57,638 nucleotides of DNA from JAIYDJ01 sp031400505 (GCA_031400505.1 JANNPZ010000060.1:1-57638); one strand, 5' to 3'; shown: positions 1-9,007, counted from the stretch's first letter. The notes: a model not told the origin generated them from the letters alone. Program-made: numbers and translations.

Positions 1-120
1 CCCACCCTCTTTTCCTTTTTAATTTCCCCCCCCACCCCAACAAAACCCCACTCCCCTCCTTTTAATTCCCCCTCGCGGCGGGGGGGGGCGGCGCGCCCCC
101 CCCCCCCCCCCTCTCCGGCA
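1..120. other. Low-complexity contig end, probable artefact
   Basis: The first ~120 bases are runs of C, T and A followed by a long poly-C/G stretch, unlike the balanced ~60% GC of everything after it. Normal coding sequence begins at the glutathione transferase start at 137. I see no gene or biological signal here. It most likely comes from sequencing or assembly error at a contig end, and the other end of the window carries a matching stretch. Confidence 0.8.
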
Positions 121-136
121 CAGCAAAGGTTGACCC

Positions 137-766
137 ATGAAACTCTACTGCTTCGGTGAAACCGGCAACGGTTACAAATGCGCCCTTGCACTGACCTTTG
201 CAGGTGTTGACTGGGAACCGGTCTATGTCGACTTCTTCAACGGCGAAACCCGCACCGCGGCCTTCCGCGCAATCAACGAAATGGGTGAAGTGCCGGTACT
301 GGTCGATGGCGACACCACCTTGACCCAATCCGGCGTGATCCTCGACTACATCAGTTCCAAGACCGGAAAGCTTGGCGGCAAATCCGCAGCAGAGCGGCGC
401 GAGATCCTGCGTTGGCTGTTTTGGGACAATCACAAATTTTCGACGATGATCGGCAACACCCGGTTCCTGATGAACTTCCTGCCCGAGGCCAAGCGCCCGG
501 CAGGCGTGATCCCGTTCCAGCAGGGCCGCCTCAAAGCCGCCTACACGGTCTTGAACGACCATCTTGCCAATCGCATGTGGGTGGCAGGGTCTGGCATGAC
601 CATCGCCGACCTGTCGCTGTGCGGGTATCTCTATTACCCTGAACCTTTCGGTTTCGACCGCAAGGAATGGCCCAATATCGACGCCTGGCTGGACCGCATC
701 GCGGCGACGCCAGGCTGGAAGCACCCCTATGACATGATGCCCGGCAATCCGTCGGATCGGGCCTGA
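137..766 (+). CDS. Glutathione S-transferase family protein
   Basis: 209 residues. The N-terminal thioredoxin-like domain starts MKLYCFGETGNGYK and contains the cis-Pro segment GEVPVLVDGDTTLTQSGVIL, which binds glutathione in this family. The C-terminal helical domain carries the usual SGMTIADLSLCGYLYY helix near residues 152-167. Such enzymes conjugate or reduce electrophiles with glutathione in the cytoplasm. It ends 10 bases before the thiolase gene, so the two are probably co-transcribed and it may detoxify lipid-derived electrophiles. Substrate cannot be told from sequence. Confidence 0.88.
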   Translation: MKLYCFGETGNGYKCALALTFAGVDWEPVYVDFFNGETRTAAFRAINEMGEVPVLVDGDTTLTQSGVILDYISSKTGKLGGKSAAERREILRWLFWDNHKFSTMIGNTRFLMNFLPEAKRPAGVIPFQQGRLKAAYTVLNDHLANRMWVAGSGMTIADLSLCGYLYYPEPFGFDRKEWPNIDAWLDRIAATPGWKHPYDMMPGNPSDRA

Positions 767-776
767 GGAGGATACG

Positions 777-1988
777 ATGACCGAAGCTTATATCTATGAC
801 GCAGTCCGCAGCCCGCGCGGAAAGGGGCGTCCCGACGGGGCGCTGCACGAATTGTCGTCCGTCTCGCTGTCGGCCAAGATCCTGAACGCGGTCAAAGATC
901 GCAACGGGCTGACCGGTCATGCGGTCGAGGATGTGATCTGGGGCAACGTCACTCAGATCGGCGAACAGGGCGGCAATCTGGCGCGGACGGCCGTTCTTGC
1001 GTCCGAACTGGACGAAAGCATTCCCGGCCTTGCGATCAACCGGTTCTGTGCCAGCGGGATGGAGGCAGTGAACCTTGCCGCCAACCAGATCAAGGGCGGT
1101 GCCGGGCAAGCCTATATTGCCGGGGGCGTCGAAATGATGGGTCGCGTTGCGATGGGCAGTGACGGGGCGGCAATTGCCGCAGATCCGACAGTCGCAATGA
1201 AAACCTATTTCGTTCCGCAGGGCATCAGCGCCGATATCATCGCCACCGAATTCGGCTTTTCGCGCGATGATGCCGATCAGCTGGCAGCACAATCACAACG
1301 CCGGGCCGCGGTCGCGTGGAAAGAAAACCGCTTTGCCCGTTCGGTGATCGAGATCAAGGACCAGAACGGCCTTCGCATGTTGAGCCACGACGAATACATG
1401 CGCCCCGGCACCGACATGCAGGCACTCGGCGCCTTGAAACCGGCCTTCAAGGACATGGGCGAAGGCATGCCCGGTTTCGACAAAATCGCCTTGATGAAAT
1501 ACCCGCATCTGGAGCGGATCAACCATATCCATCATGCCGGAAACTCCAGTGGCATCGTCGATGGCGCAGCGGCCATCCTGATCGGCAGCAAAGAATTCGG
1601 CGAAGCGCACGGGTTGAAACCTCGCGCGCGGATTCGGGCAACGGCGAAAATCGGCACCGATCCCACCATCATGCTGACAGGCCCGGTTCCGGTGACCGAA
1701 AAGATTCTGCGCGATGCCGGGATGAGCATCGGCGACATTGACCTGTTCGAGGTCAATGAAGCCTTCGCTGCCGTTGTTTTGCGGTTCATGCAGGCGTTCA
1801 ACGTCGATCAAGCCAAGGTGAACGTCAATGGCGGGTCGATTGCGATGGGGCATCCGTTGGGGGCTACCGGGGCAATCATCATCGGAACCCTGCTGGATGA
1901 GCTGGAGCGTACTGGTCAAGGCGTTGGTCTGGCGACGCTTTGCATCGCCAGCGGGATGGGTGCCGCCACCATAATCGAGCGCGTCTGA
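777..1988 (+). CDS. fadA: Acetyl-CoA C-acyltransferase (thiolase)
   Basis: 403 residues, full length for a thiolase. The nucleophilic Cys is at residue 91 in NRFCASGMEA, the catalytic His at 359 in GGSIAMGHPLGATGA, and the second Cys at 389 in LCIASGMG. The enzyme cleaves 3-ketoacyl-CoA with CoA to acetyl-CoA plus shortened acyl-CoA, or runs in reverse. A GAGGA ribosome site lies just before the ATG. It sits in the same forward cluster as the FadB-type enzyme at 4083, which supports a beta-oxidation role. A biosynthetic or substrate-specific thiolase cannot be excluded. Confidence 0.92.
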   Translation: MTEAYIYDAVRSPRGKGRPDGALHELSSVSLSAKILNAVKDRNGLTGHAVEDVIWGNVTQIGEQGGNLARTAVLASELDESIPGLAINRFCASGMEAVNLAANQIKGGAGQAYIAGGVEMMGRVAMGSDGAAIAADPTVAMKTYFVPQGISADIIATEFGFSRDDADQLAAQSQRRAAVAWKENRFARSVIEIKDQNGLRMLSHDEYMRPGTDMQALGALKPAFKDMGEGMPGFDKIALMKYPHLERINHIHHAGNSSGIVDGAAAILIGSKEFGEAHGLKPRARIRATAKIGTDPTIMLTGPVPVTEKILRDAGMSIGDIDLFEVNEAFAAVVLRFMQAFNVDQAKVNVNGGSIAMGHPLGATGAIIIGTLLDELERTGQGVGLATLCIASGMGAATIIERV

Positions 1989-2173
1989 CATGTCAGGGGG
2001 GGCGGGGCAGCATGCAGTGGCATCAGGATTTTTGACCAAACGGTCCAAAAGATCGCTGCTGCGCGACGCGTTCGACCCCCGATATGTCGCAAACACGATC
2101 TTATGCGTCGAAAATGCCTGCCACCAAAGATATGTAACGTGTATTGACCTAATATACTCAAACCGCTTTGGGA

Positions 2174-2608
2174 ATGTGTGGCATGTTTCGGCAAGTACAG
2201 GATCGAATGCAGTGGCGGGCAGATCTGCTGTTCGCCGGTCGCTACGAAGACCTGTCCCGCGAGTATCTCTATCCCTTGGCCGTCTATCTCGAAGATCGTT
2301 TGATGGTGCTGCACACACCGGCCATGCTGATGGCCGCCGCCACGCATTTGCGCGACGCGCTTGTGTCCCGCAACGTGACATGCTCGCGGTTTTCTCTGTC
2401 CGCCGTCGAGTTGCCACGCGACAAGCGGTTTCGGGTTTGGGGCACCTGGCAGGACATGGCAGCAAATCCGGCCCATACCCGCCGATCAACAGCCGTCTAC
2501 TACATGCGCGAAACCGACGATGGGTATCAGTCGGAAATGCTGCATTTCCCGCAGCTTGGCACGACAGAAATGTTCGACTTCAACCCGCCGCAGCAGATGA
2601 TCGCCTGA
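2174..2608 (+). CDS. NTF2-like / SnoaL-fold hypothetical protein
   Basis: 144 residues from the first ATG. The ATG at 2183 has a better placed GGGA upstream and may be the true start. The pattern is that of a small cone-shaped NTF2-like protein: a helix-rich beginning (FAGRYEDLSREYLYPLAVYL), then alternating beta strands ending in the hydrophobic YMRETDDGYQSEMLHF strand. It resembles the protein at 3608 in layout, suggesting paralogy. I see no catalytic motif, so function is unknown. The long ~185 bp gap from the thiolase gene is AT-rich and may hold its own promoter. Confidence 0.65.
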   Translation: MCGMFRQVQDRMQWRADLLFAGRYEDLSREYLYPLAVYLEDRLMVLHTPAMLMAAATHLRDALVSRNVTCSRFSLSAVELPRDKRFRVWGTWQDMAANPAHTRRSTAVYYMRETDDGYQSEMLHFPQLGTTEMFDFNPPQQMIA

Positions 2609-2651
2609 TCAGACCCATCCTTGCGGCATGTCCTTCACAAAGGAAGCCGCA

Positions 2652-3122
2652 ATGGGCGTGATAGACCAGACCAAATGCGAACCGCGAACCGGTTCGATTT
2701 ATCCCTCGCCCTACAAGGAAATGATGCAGGGGCGGTCGTCCTTGCGTCTGGGCGATGCGGGCGGGCTGACACAGTTCGGGGCCAATCTGGTGGTTCTGGC
2801 ACCCGGGGCAATGTCGTCCTTGCGGCACTGGCATTTGCATGAGGATGAATTCGTCATGGTGGTGCAAGGTGTCTGCACGCTGGTTCAAGACGAAGGGGCG
2901 ACCGATATGCACCCCGGCGATTGTGCCGCGTTCAAGGCGGGTGACCCGAACGGGCATCATTTTCAGAACCGCACGGCGCAAGAGGCGCGGTTTCTGGTCA
3001 TCGGAACCCGTGCGCCAAGTGAAGTGGCGACCTATTCCGACGTGGATTTCCGGGTTGAACAGGGCAGCGGGGTGAACACCTTCACCTACAAGGACGGAAC
3101 GCCCTGGAAGGGTCCGCGATGA
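2652..3122 (+). CDS. Cupin domain-containing protein
   Basis: 156 residues from the ATG at 2652, chosen because AAAGGAAG sits 6-10 bases upstream. An in-frame ATG at 2628 would add eight residues. The cupin metal-binding signature is visible as RHWHLHEDEFVMVVQG (two His and Glu) with the second motif around HPGDCAAFKAGDPNGHHF. Family members are enzymes or metal/sugar-binding proteins. The C-terminal YSDVDFRVEQGSGVNTFTYK segment is common in Rhodobacterales cupins of unknown role. Its stop codon overlaps an ATG at 3119. Confidence 0.82.
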   Translation: MGVIDQTKCEPRTGSIYPSPYKEMMQGRSSLRLGDAGGLTQFGANLVVLAPGAMSSLRHWHLHEDEFVMVVQGVCTLVQDEGATDMHPGDCAAFKAGDPNGHHFQNRTAQEARFLVIGTRAPSEVATYSDVDFRVEQGSGVNTFTYKDGTPWKGPR

Positions 3123-3226
3123 CCCTGCGAGCGGGCAGTCTTGCGACGACAAACCACCTGGCCGATCAGGCCGCCGGTGACGTTGTGCGGCTTGCCGTGT
3201 CGGATGTGGCAGGTCTGACATGCTGA
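3119..3226 (+). CDS. Possible 35-residue ORF coupled to cupin gene
   Basis: An ATG overlaps the cupin stop codon (ATGA) and opens a 35-codon frame beginning MTLRAGSLATTNHLADQ and ending DVAGLTC. The four-base overlap is the arrangement of translationally coupled genes. However, the peptide matches nothing I recognise and may be a truncated remnant of a longer gene whose 3' part is gone. The following ~380 bp looks poorly coding. Confidence 0.3.
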   Translation: MTLRAGSLATTNHLADQAAGDVVRLAVSDVAGLTC

Positions 3227-3607
3227 GAGTATCGCAACCTCCCCCAGACCAACCACCGCACTTGCAACCGTCCGCTACTGTGTGTCGGTCGTGGTCCTTG
3301 CTGCCATTGCCTGCGCCGACATCGCGCAGATGTCGAAGGGCTGTTGCCCCTATATCGGATGTCGTTTCGCCACTGCGGCACGCGCCGGAGGACGCGATGA
3401 CCAAGATGTGCATGGGCGAAATCCTCTTGATCGACAGTTTCGAAATCCCGCCTTGCGCAAGGGAAGCCAGATTTTGGTCTGTCGGACACCGGGCAGGGCA
3501 TCGTCCGGAAAACCGCATCCACGGTCCCGGCCATGTTCCGGTTTCCAAAACAGATGCCATCGCGCGTATCCATGCCCGAAAACACGCATATCGGTGGTTC
3601 ACCTGAA
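3227..3607 (+). other. Weakly coding gap with one doubtful small ORF
   Basis: This ~380 bp interval lacks a convincing gene. One frame at 3397-3606 (69 codons) has a good GGAGG five bases before its ATG, and its stop lies one base before the ATG of the next gene, which would suit translational coupling. Against this, the peptide is rich in Arg, His and Pro, has weak GC3 bias and no recognisable motif, so it looks more like a shadow frame or gene decay. I leave it as undecided. Confidence 0.3.
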
Positions 3608-4090
3608 ATGGATGCAGCCGCTATCGCGCAAACCTATCTGGATGAAGTCGCCGCTATCGTCATGGCAGACGACTGGACGGCTTTTACCGATGTTCTTTGC
3701 CGGCCCTTCACGATCGTCACCAACGCCAGCACCCTGACCTATCCGACGCCCGAAGATCTGCGCGGGGTTTATGTTGACTTTGTGGCCATGATACGAACCC
3801 AGCATGTTACCGACTACATTCGTCTGGTGGAAAGCGTATCTCATCTGGACCCGGACCTGATTTCGGCCCGCTATGTGACGCATCTTTTGTCAAGCGGCCA
3901 TCGGTTGATGGACCCGGTCAAATCCAGCATCATCCTGCGCCGCGAGGACAACCGTTGGCGCGCCGCCTCGATCATCAATTCCGCGTCCAACTTTCGTTGG
4001 CTGCTGCTGACTCCCGAACTCGGGCAAGACGCCCCTGGGGCTGCGGCCCCTTTACCCAATTCCTCTGTGAAAGGACCTGACCATGACTGA
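3608..4090 (+). CDS. NTF2-like / SnoaL-fold hypothetical protein
   Basis: 160 residues from ATG 3608; in-frame ATGs at 3572 and 3533 are possible. It starts MDAAAIAQTYLDEVAAIVM, followed by PFTIVTNASTLTYPTPEDL, a typical NTF2-like helix plus strand pattern, and ends with a basic beta strand SSIILRREDNRWRAASII. It overlaps the downstream FadB-type gene by 8 bases, so the two are probably translationally coupled. It is similar in layout to the protein at 2174. Function is unknown; the family includes isomerases, dehydratases and binding proteins. Confidence 0.7.
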   Translation: MDAAAIAQTYLDEVAAIVMADDWTAFTDVLCRPFTIVTNASTLTYPTPEDLRGVYVDFVAMIRTQHVTDYIRLVESVSHLDPDLISARYVTHLLSSGHRLMDPVKSSIILRREDNRWRAASIINSASNFRWLLLTPELGQDAPGAAAPLPNSSVKGPDHD

Positions 4091-6281
4091 TTTCAGCTAT
4101 GCCGTGGATGCCGATGGCGTCGCAACTGTGACTTGGGACGTGCCGGGTCGGTCGATGAACGTGATGTCGCAGGCGGGCTTTGCCGAGCTGGATGCAGCGA
4201 TTGACCGCGCCCTGGCGGATGCGGGGGTCAAAGGCGTGATCCTGACCTCCGGCAAGAAGGACTTCGCGGGGGGCATGGATCTGAACGCCATCGCCGCGAT
4301 GAAGGAGGGTGGCGGCGACAATCCGGCACAATCCGTGTTCGACGGCGTGATGGCGATGCACGCGATCCTGCGCAAGATCGAACGCGCCGGGGCGGACCCC
4401 AAAACGCTGAAAGGCGGCAAGCCGATCGTGGCGGCCCTGCCTGGCACTGCGCTGGGGATCGGGTTCGAATTGCCGTTGTCCTGCCATCGCATCATCGTGG
4501 CGGACAATCCGCGCGCAAAGATCGGGTTGCCCGAAATCATGGTCGGGATTTTCCCCGGCGCCGGCGGGACGACCCGGCTGGTGCGCAAGATGGGCGCGAT
4601 GATGGCGGCACCATTTCTGTTGGAAGGCAAGCTGAGCGACCCCAAGAGTGCCAAGGCAGCCGGTCTGATCGACGAGGTGGTTGCCCCAGAAGCGCTTCTC
4701 GCGCGCGCCAAAGAGTGGGTTCTGGCTGCGAAAGAAGCCGATCTGATCAAACCATGGGACGCCAAGGGCTACAAAATGCCCGGCGGTACGCCGTATCACC
4801 CGGCTGGCTTCATGACCTTTGTCGGGGCCAATGCGATGGTGCATGGCAAGACGCTGGGTGTATACCCGGCCGCCCGCGCCCTGCTGGCCGCCGTCTATGA
4901 GGGGGCGATGGTGCCCTTTGACGTCGCGCTTAGGATTGAGGCACGGCAGTTCACGTCCGTTCTGATGAATCCGTCTTCTACCGCGATGATCCGCAGTCTG
5001 TTCATTAACAAAGAGGCCCTGGAAAAGGGTGCGAACCGCCCTGCTGTGGCTGATCAGAAGGTCAAGAAGGTCGGGGTTATCGGGGCTGGCATGATGGGTG
5101 CCGGGATTGCTTACGTGTCCGCCTCGGCGGGGATCGAGGTCGTGTTGATCGACGCGGCACAAGAGGCAGCCGAGCGTGGCAAGTCCTATTCCGCCGATCT
5201 GCTGGACAAGGGCATTCAGCGCAAGAAGGTCACCGCAGCAGAAAAGGATGCAACGCTGGCGCGGATCACCGCCACGACGGATTACGCAGCCCTTGCCGGG
5301 TGCGATCTGATCGTCGAGGCTGTCTTCGAGGATATGAAGGTCAAGGCAGACGTGACTGCAAAGGTCGATGCCGCGACCGGGCCTGAAATGATCTTTGCCT
5401 CCAACACCTCGACCTTGCCGATTTCGGAACTGGCCAAGGCTTCCGCGCATCCCGATCAGTTCATCGGCATCCACTTCTTCAGCCCGGTCGACAAGATGAT
5501 GCTGGTCGAGATCATTCGCGGCCGCGAAACCGGGGATGTAGCAGTAGCAAAGGCGCTGGATTACGTTCGTCAGATCCGCAAGACACCGATCGTGGTGAAT
5601 GATGCGCGCTTCTTTTACGCCAACCGCTGCATCATCCCCTATATCAACGAAGGCATTCGGATGGTGGCCGAAGGCGTCGAACCTGCGTTGATCGAGAACG
5701 CGGCCAAGCTGGTGGGAATGCCTTTGGGCCCGCTGCAACTGGTGGACGAAACCTCGGTTGATCTGGGGGTCAAGATCGCCAAGGCGACCAAGGCTGCAAT
5801 GGGTGACGCCTATCCGGACGGTGCCGTGGACACGGTGTTGTTTGCAATGGCGGATCAGGGCCGGCTGGGGAAAAAGGCCAATGCCGGGTTTTACAGCTAT
5901 GACGAGACAGGCAAGCGTCTCGGCCTGTGGGACGGGTTGGAGGCAGCCTATCCGGTTGCCGATGCCCAGCCCGATCTGGCCACCGTGCAGCACCGTTTGC
6001 TGATGGCGCAGGTGCTGGAGGCGGTGCGTGCGCTTGAAGACGGGGTGCTGACCGACATTCGCGAAGGCGACGTGGGCGCAATCCTGGGCTGGGGCTTTGC
6101 GCCTTGGTCGGGTGGGCCGTTCTCTTGGCTGGACATCCTCGGTGCCGGGCGCGCCGTCGAGATTTGCGACGCACTGACCGCGACCCATGGCGCGCGCTTC
6201 ACCACGCCTGCGCTGTTGCGCGAGATGTCCGAAAAGGGCGAGACGTTCTACGCCCGGTTCACGTCTCAGAAGGCCGCCTAG
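4083..6281 (+). CDS. fadB: Bifunctional enoyl-CoA hydratase / 3-hydroxyacyl-CoA dehydrogenase
   Basis: 732 residues, the usual length for the alpha subunit of the beta-oxidation complex. Residues ~1-190 form the crotonase domain, with GGKPIVAALPGTALGIGFE and the PEIMVGIFPGAGGTTRL helix. From ~residue 325 comes the NAD-binding domain (KKVGVIGAGMMGAGIAYVSA), then the hydroxyacyl-CoA dehydrogenase segment IGIHFFSPVDKMMLVEII and two C-terminal helical repeats. It hydrates enoyl-CoA and oxidises the 3-hydroxyacyl product with NAD. Together with the thiolase at 777 it completes a fatty-acid oxidation spiral. Confidence 0.93.
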   Translation: MTDFSYAVDADGVATVTWDVPGRSMNVMSQAGFAELDAAIDRALADAGVKGVILTSGKKDFAGGMDLNAIAAMKEGGGDNPAQSVFDGVMAMHAILRKIERAGADPKTLKGGKPIVAALPGTALGIGFELPLSCHRIIVADNPRAKIGLPEIMVGIFPGAGGTTRLVRKMGAMMAAPFLLEGKLSDPKSAKAAGLIDEVVAPEALLARAKEWVLAAKEADLIKPWDAKGYKMPGGTPYHPAGFMTFVGANAMVHGKTLGVYPAARALLAAVYEGAMVPFDVALRIEARQFTSVLMNPSSTAMIRSLFINKEALEKGANRPAVADQKVKKVGVIGAGMMGAGIAYVSASAGIEVVLIDAAQEAAERGKSYSADLLDKGIQRKKVTAAEKDATLARITATTDYAALAGCDLIVEAVFEDMKVKADVTAKVDAATGPEMIFASNTSTLPISELAKASAHPDQFIGIHFFSPVDKMMLVEIIRGRETGDVAVAKALDYVRQIRKTPIVVNDARFFYANRCIIPYINEGIRMVAEGVEPALIENAAKLVGMPLGPLQLVDETSVDLGVKIAKATKAAMGDAYPDGAVDTVLFAMADQGRLGKKANAGFYSYDETGKRLGLWDGLEAAYPVADAQPDLATVQHRLLMAQVLEAVRALEDGVLTDIREGDVGAILGWGFAPWSGGPFSWLDILGAGRAVEICDALTATHGARFTTPALLREMSEKGETFYARFTSQKAA

Positions 6282-6292
6282 GGACAGGCGCG

Positions 6293-6856
6293 TCAAAGGT
6301 TGGGGCGCAGCGATGCCCCAACCTCTTCGGCCATCACGCATGTCATCAGATGTTTTGCCTGTTGTGCCGTCAATGGCACGGCTGGCGGCCCGTCCAGACG
6401 CAAACCCTGCGTCACGACGCCGGAACACCCCAGCAACAAACCCGGCCCGGCGTAAATGACCTGCTGCCGCGCAAAACGAAGCCGCACCAGGACCTGCGCA
6501 GACTGGCTGCACCGACGGATACCCCGCCACCCCAACAGCGCCCGCGCTGGCAGCAATACCACCGGGTCACCATAAAACAGCGCGGCCTGATCAAGGTCCA
6601 GCGCGACGGGCTGATCCGGCGGCAGGATCAACTGGCGTGGATTGCCCAAAGCCCCTTGCGGCAGCAGAACACCACCTGATCGGCGCTGCATCTGGCTGCG
6701 GATCGCCACGACCGGCTGCGGCGGGGCGTCCAGACACCAGACCGCGTCACCGGTCCGCACCTCTCCGGCTGGCAGCCAACCATCTGGCGTCGCAATCTGC
6801 ATGCAGGCCGGAAAGCCTTCGATGAATTCGTCTGACACCCAACGCCGTTGACCCAT
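6293..6856 (-). CDS. Hint-domain (Hedgehog/intein-like) protein
   Basis: 187 residues from an ATG preceded by AAGGATG. The opening PACMQIATPDGWLPAGEVRT followed by GDAVW matches the start of the bacterial Hint_2 domain, where a Cys begins the fold and a GD-V turn follows. The later QPVALDLDQAALFYGDPVVLLPA region corresponds to the segment that normally carries a catalytic His (DH-V), but here reads DQPV. Self-cleavage is therefore doubtful. Hint proteins of Rhodobacterales often accompany secreted repeat proteins; none is adjacent. A second Hint gene lies at 47852. Confidence 0.72.
   Translation of the reverse strand: MGQRRWVSDEFIEGFPACMQIATPDGWLPAGEVRTGDAVWCLDAPPQPVVAIRSQMQRRSGGVLLPQGALGNPRQLILPPDQPVALDLDQAALFYGDPVVLLPARALLGWRGIRRCSQSAQVLVRLRFARQQVIYAGPGLLLGCSGVVTQGLRLDGPPAVPLTAQQAKHLMTCVMAEEVGASLRPNL
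6297..6324. terminator. Hairpin between convergent fadB and Hint gene
   Basis: A perfect 10-bp stem AGGTTGGGGC / GCCCCAACCT with an 8-base loop lies 16 bp after the fadB stop and inside the last codons of the reverse-strand Hint gene. The T-runs on either side are short (CTTC forward, TTTG reverse). It is therefore a plausible but not textbook bidirectional terminator. Confidence 0.5.
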
Positions 6857-6936
6857 CCCCGCATCCTTTTGCGCCAGACATGCCCCTGCACCGGGACCGT
6901 GGCGGGACACAGACTTGGCAAAACTGCGGCGTTTGG

Positions 6937-7593
6937 TTAAACTTGATCGAACGCGTAGCCAAAGCGGGCAATGTCTGTAGCGCAAAGCGCGGCGATCAGG
7001 GTGGCATCCGCGTCCGAATAGTACCCCCGCCAATCCCGCGCCCGGTCCGACGCATTCAGGCGCGCCAAGGGCGTCAGCCGAAATCCCAGGTGCGCCTCGA
7101 ATGGCCGAATTTCGGCCTCCAGTTGTTCGGCACGCACGAAAAGTGTCGCGCGTTCCACACCCGTGGCGTCGCGCATGTAGGCCCCGGCGGGCCATAGCGC
7201 CAACGCGGTCCGCGTATGGGAATGGTTCACAAAGCCGCTGAAATCATTTGACTTTGCCAGACCGACGGCCGGATGGGCAAAGTTCTGCTCGCGCAGCCAG
7301 TGAAAATAGCTGACCATCCTGTCCCATGGGTTGCGCACAAGCGTCAAGGTGAAAAAATCCTTCACCTCGTCCCGCGTTACCATCCCGTCAATGTCGGCAA
7401 GTGTGGAATGCTTCCACAACCGCCCGGCTGCTTTCACCCCGTGCAGGCGTCCGCGCCGCGCCCGAGCCTTGGGCGTATCGCCGATCAGGATGTCATCCTT
7501 CATCGCCCGTGCTTCCAGCGCATAGGCAAGCGCGGTGCCCCCGGTTTTCGGAATGTGAACAAAGATAAAGCGGCGACTGCGCGAGATGATCAT
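6937..7593 (-). CDS. Sulfotransferase family protein
   Basis: 218 residues. The PAPS 5'-phosphosulfate loop is clear near the N-terminus (FVHIPKTGGTAL, residues ~11-22), and the 3'-phosphate-binding segment is LVRNPWDRMVSYF near residue 88. These are the hallmarks of family 2 sulfotransferases, which move sulfate from PAPS to a carbohydrate or other acceptor. A GGAAGG lies upstream of the ATG. It follows no glycan gene here, so the acceptor is unknown. It is the probable first gene of a short reverse unit with the Hint gene 80 bp downstream. Confidence 0.85.
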   Translation of the reverse strand: MIISRSRRFIFVHIPKTGGTALAYALEARAMKDDILIGDTPKARARRGRLHGVKAAGRLWKHSTLADIDGMVTRDEVKDFFTLTLVRNPWDRMVSYFHWLREQNFAHPAVGLAKSNDFSGFVNHSHTRTALALWPAGAYMRDATGVERATLFVRAEQLEAEIRPFEAHLGFRLTPLARLNASDRARDWRGYYSDADATLIAALCATDIARFGYAFDQV

Positions 7594-7728
7594 GGCGCTT
7601 GGTGCCTTCCCGGCACGGCGAAGGTTTTACAAGGCCCGGGCCACTGGGCGTCTGATGCTCTGGCAAAGCCGATTGAAACCCCTGCGCGGCATCTCTGCAC
7701 AAAAGACGTCAAGGAATTGAGCATCGCA

Positions 7729-8679
7729 TCACACCTGATTGGGCAACGGACGGCCTTCCAGATATGCGATCAGGTTGTCGACCGCCATCATCCCCATCGC
7801 CTCGCGCACTTCATGGGCTGCCGTGCCAAGATGCGGCAACAGCGTAACGTTTTCGAGTGCGATCAAGGCAGGCGGCACTGCGGGTTCGAATTCATACACA
7901 TCAAGCCCCGCGCCGGCGATCTGACCGGTTTGAAGGGCGGCTATCAGCGCATTTTCTTCGACAACGTCACCGCGCGCTACGTTGATCAAAAGCGCATGTG
8001 GACGCATATGAGCCAAAGCTGCTGCGTTGATCAAATGGTGCGTTTCGGTCCCGCCAGGGACAGCCACAACCACCACGTCGGCCGTCATCGCCTGCGCAAA
8101 GCTTGTTTGAACGGCTGGCACCCCAGCATCGATCACAGGGGATCTGTTGCAAAACCGAACCGACATGCCAAATCCGTGGTGGCACCGCTTGGCAATCGCC
8201 TTTCCGATGCGGCCCATGCCAATGATGCCCACCGATTTGCCGGTCAGGTGCATGCCCAGCAGTTGGGTCGGCCCCCAACCGACCCAGTGCCCGGTCCGCA
8301 GCATGCGTTCCCCTTCGCCGGCCCGGCGGGCCGTCATCAACATCAGCGTCAGGGCGATATCGGCGGTGGCGTCGGTGACGGCGCCCGGCGTGTTGGTGAC
8401 GGCGACCCCTGCCGCGCGCGCGGCCAGGGTATCAATATGATTATAACCCACGCCGAAATTGGCCAGCAGTTTGGCACGGGGTGCGGGGACATCGGCAAAG
8501 ACAACGGCCTGAAACCGGTCGCCCAAAGTCGGCAGCACAGCATCATACTCACGAAGGGCCGCACGCAGTTCATGAGCGCCAAGCGGAGCGGATGCCTTAT
8601 CGCGCAACGTGACGTCAAAGCGCGCACGCGCGGCACTTACCACGCTTTCAGGTAGCCGACGGGTAATCAGCAGTCGCAT
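7729..8679 (-). CDS. D-2-hydroxyacid dehydrogenase (glyoxylate/hydroxypyruvate reductase type)
   Basis: 316 residues. The NAD(P)-binding loop is GKSVGIIGMGRIGKAIAKR, the Arg-containing loop is LLINVARGDVVEENALI, and the catalytic His follows in VTLLPHLGTAAHEVREAM. The substrate-side NFGVGYNHID motif is also present. It reduces 2-ketoacids such as glyoxylate or hydroxypyruvate, or does the reverse. Its ATG shares one base with the stop of the upstream tRNA-binding protein gene (TGATG), so it is the last gene of the coupled YbjN-proC operon. Confidence 0.88.
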   Translation of the reverse strand: MRLLITRRLPESVVSAARARFDVTLRDKASAPLGAHELRAALREYDAVLPTLGDRFQAVVFADVPAPRAKLLANFGVGYNHIDTLAARAAGVAVTNTPGAVTDATADIALTLMLMTARRAGEGERMLRTGHWVGWGPTQLLGMHLTGKSVGIIGMGRIGKAIAKRCHHGFGMSVRFCNRSPVIDAGVPAVQTSFAQAMTADVVVVAVPGGTETHHLINAAALAHMRPHALLINVARGDVVEENALIAALQTGQIAGAGLDVYEFEPAVPPALIALENVTLLPHLGTAAHEVREAMGMMAVDNLIAYLEGRPLPNQV

Positions 8680-9007
8680 CAGAACAGCTTTCCTCCGACG
8701 GGTACGTCGTGCCCGGGTCCGATCAAGACCACTTCTCCGGCCGCATCCGGAACGCCCAACACAAGCACCTCGGAAAGCACTTTGCCGATCTGCCGCGGCG
8801 GAAAGTTGACCACCGCCAGCACTTGACGCCCAACCAGGCCCTGAGGCGTGTAATGCACGGTGATCTGGGCCGAAAACCGCTTCTCGCCGATCTCGGCTCC
8901 AAAATCGACCCATAACCTGTAGGCGGGCTTGCGCGCCTCTGGGAACGGTTCCGCGCGTGTGATGACACCAACACGGATGTCGACCTTCTCAAAATCGGCG
9001 TAGGTGA

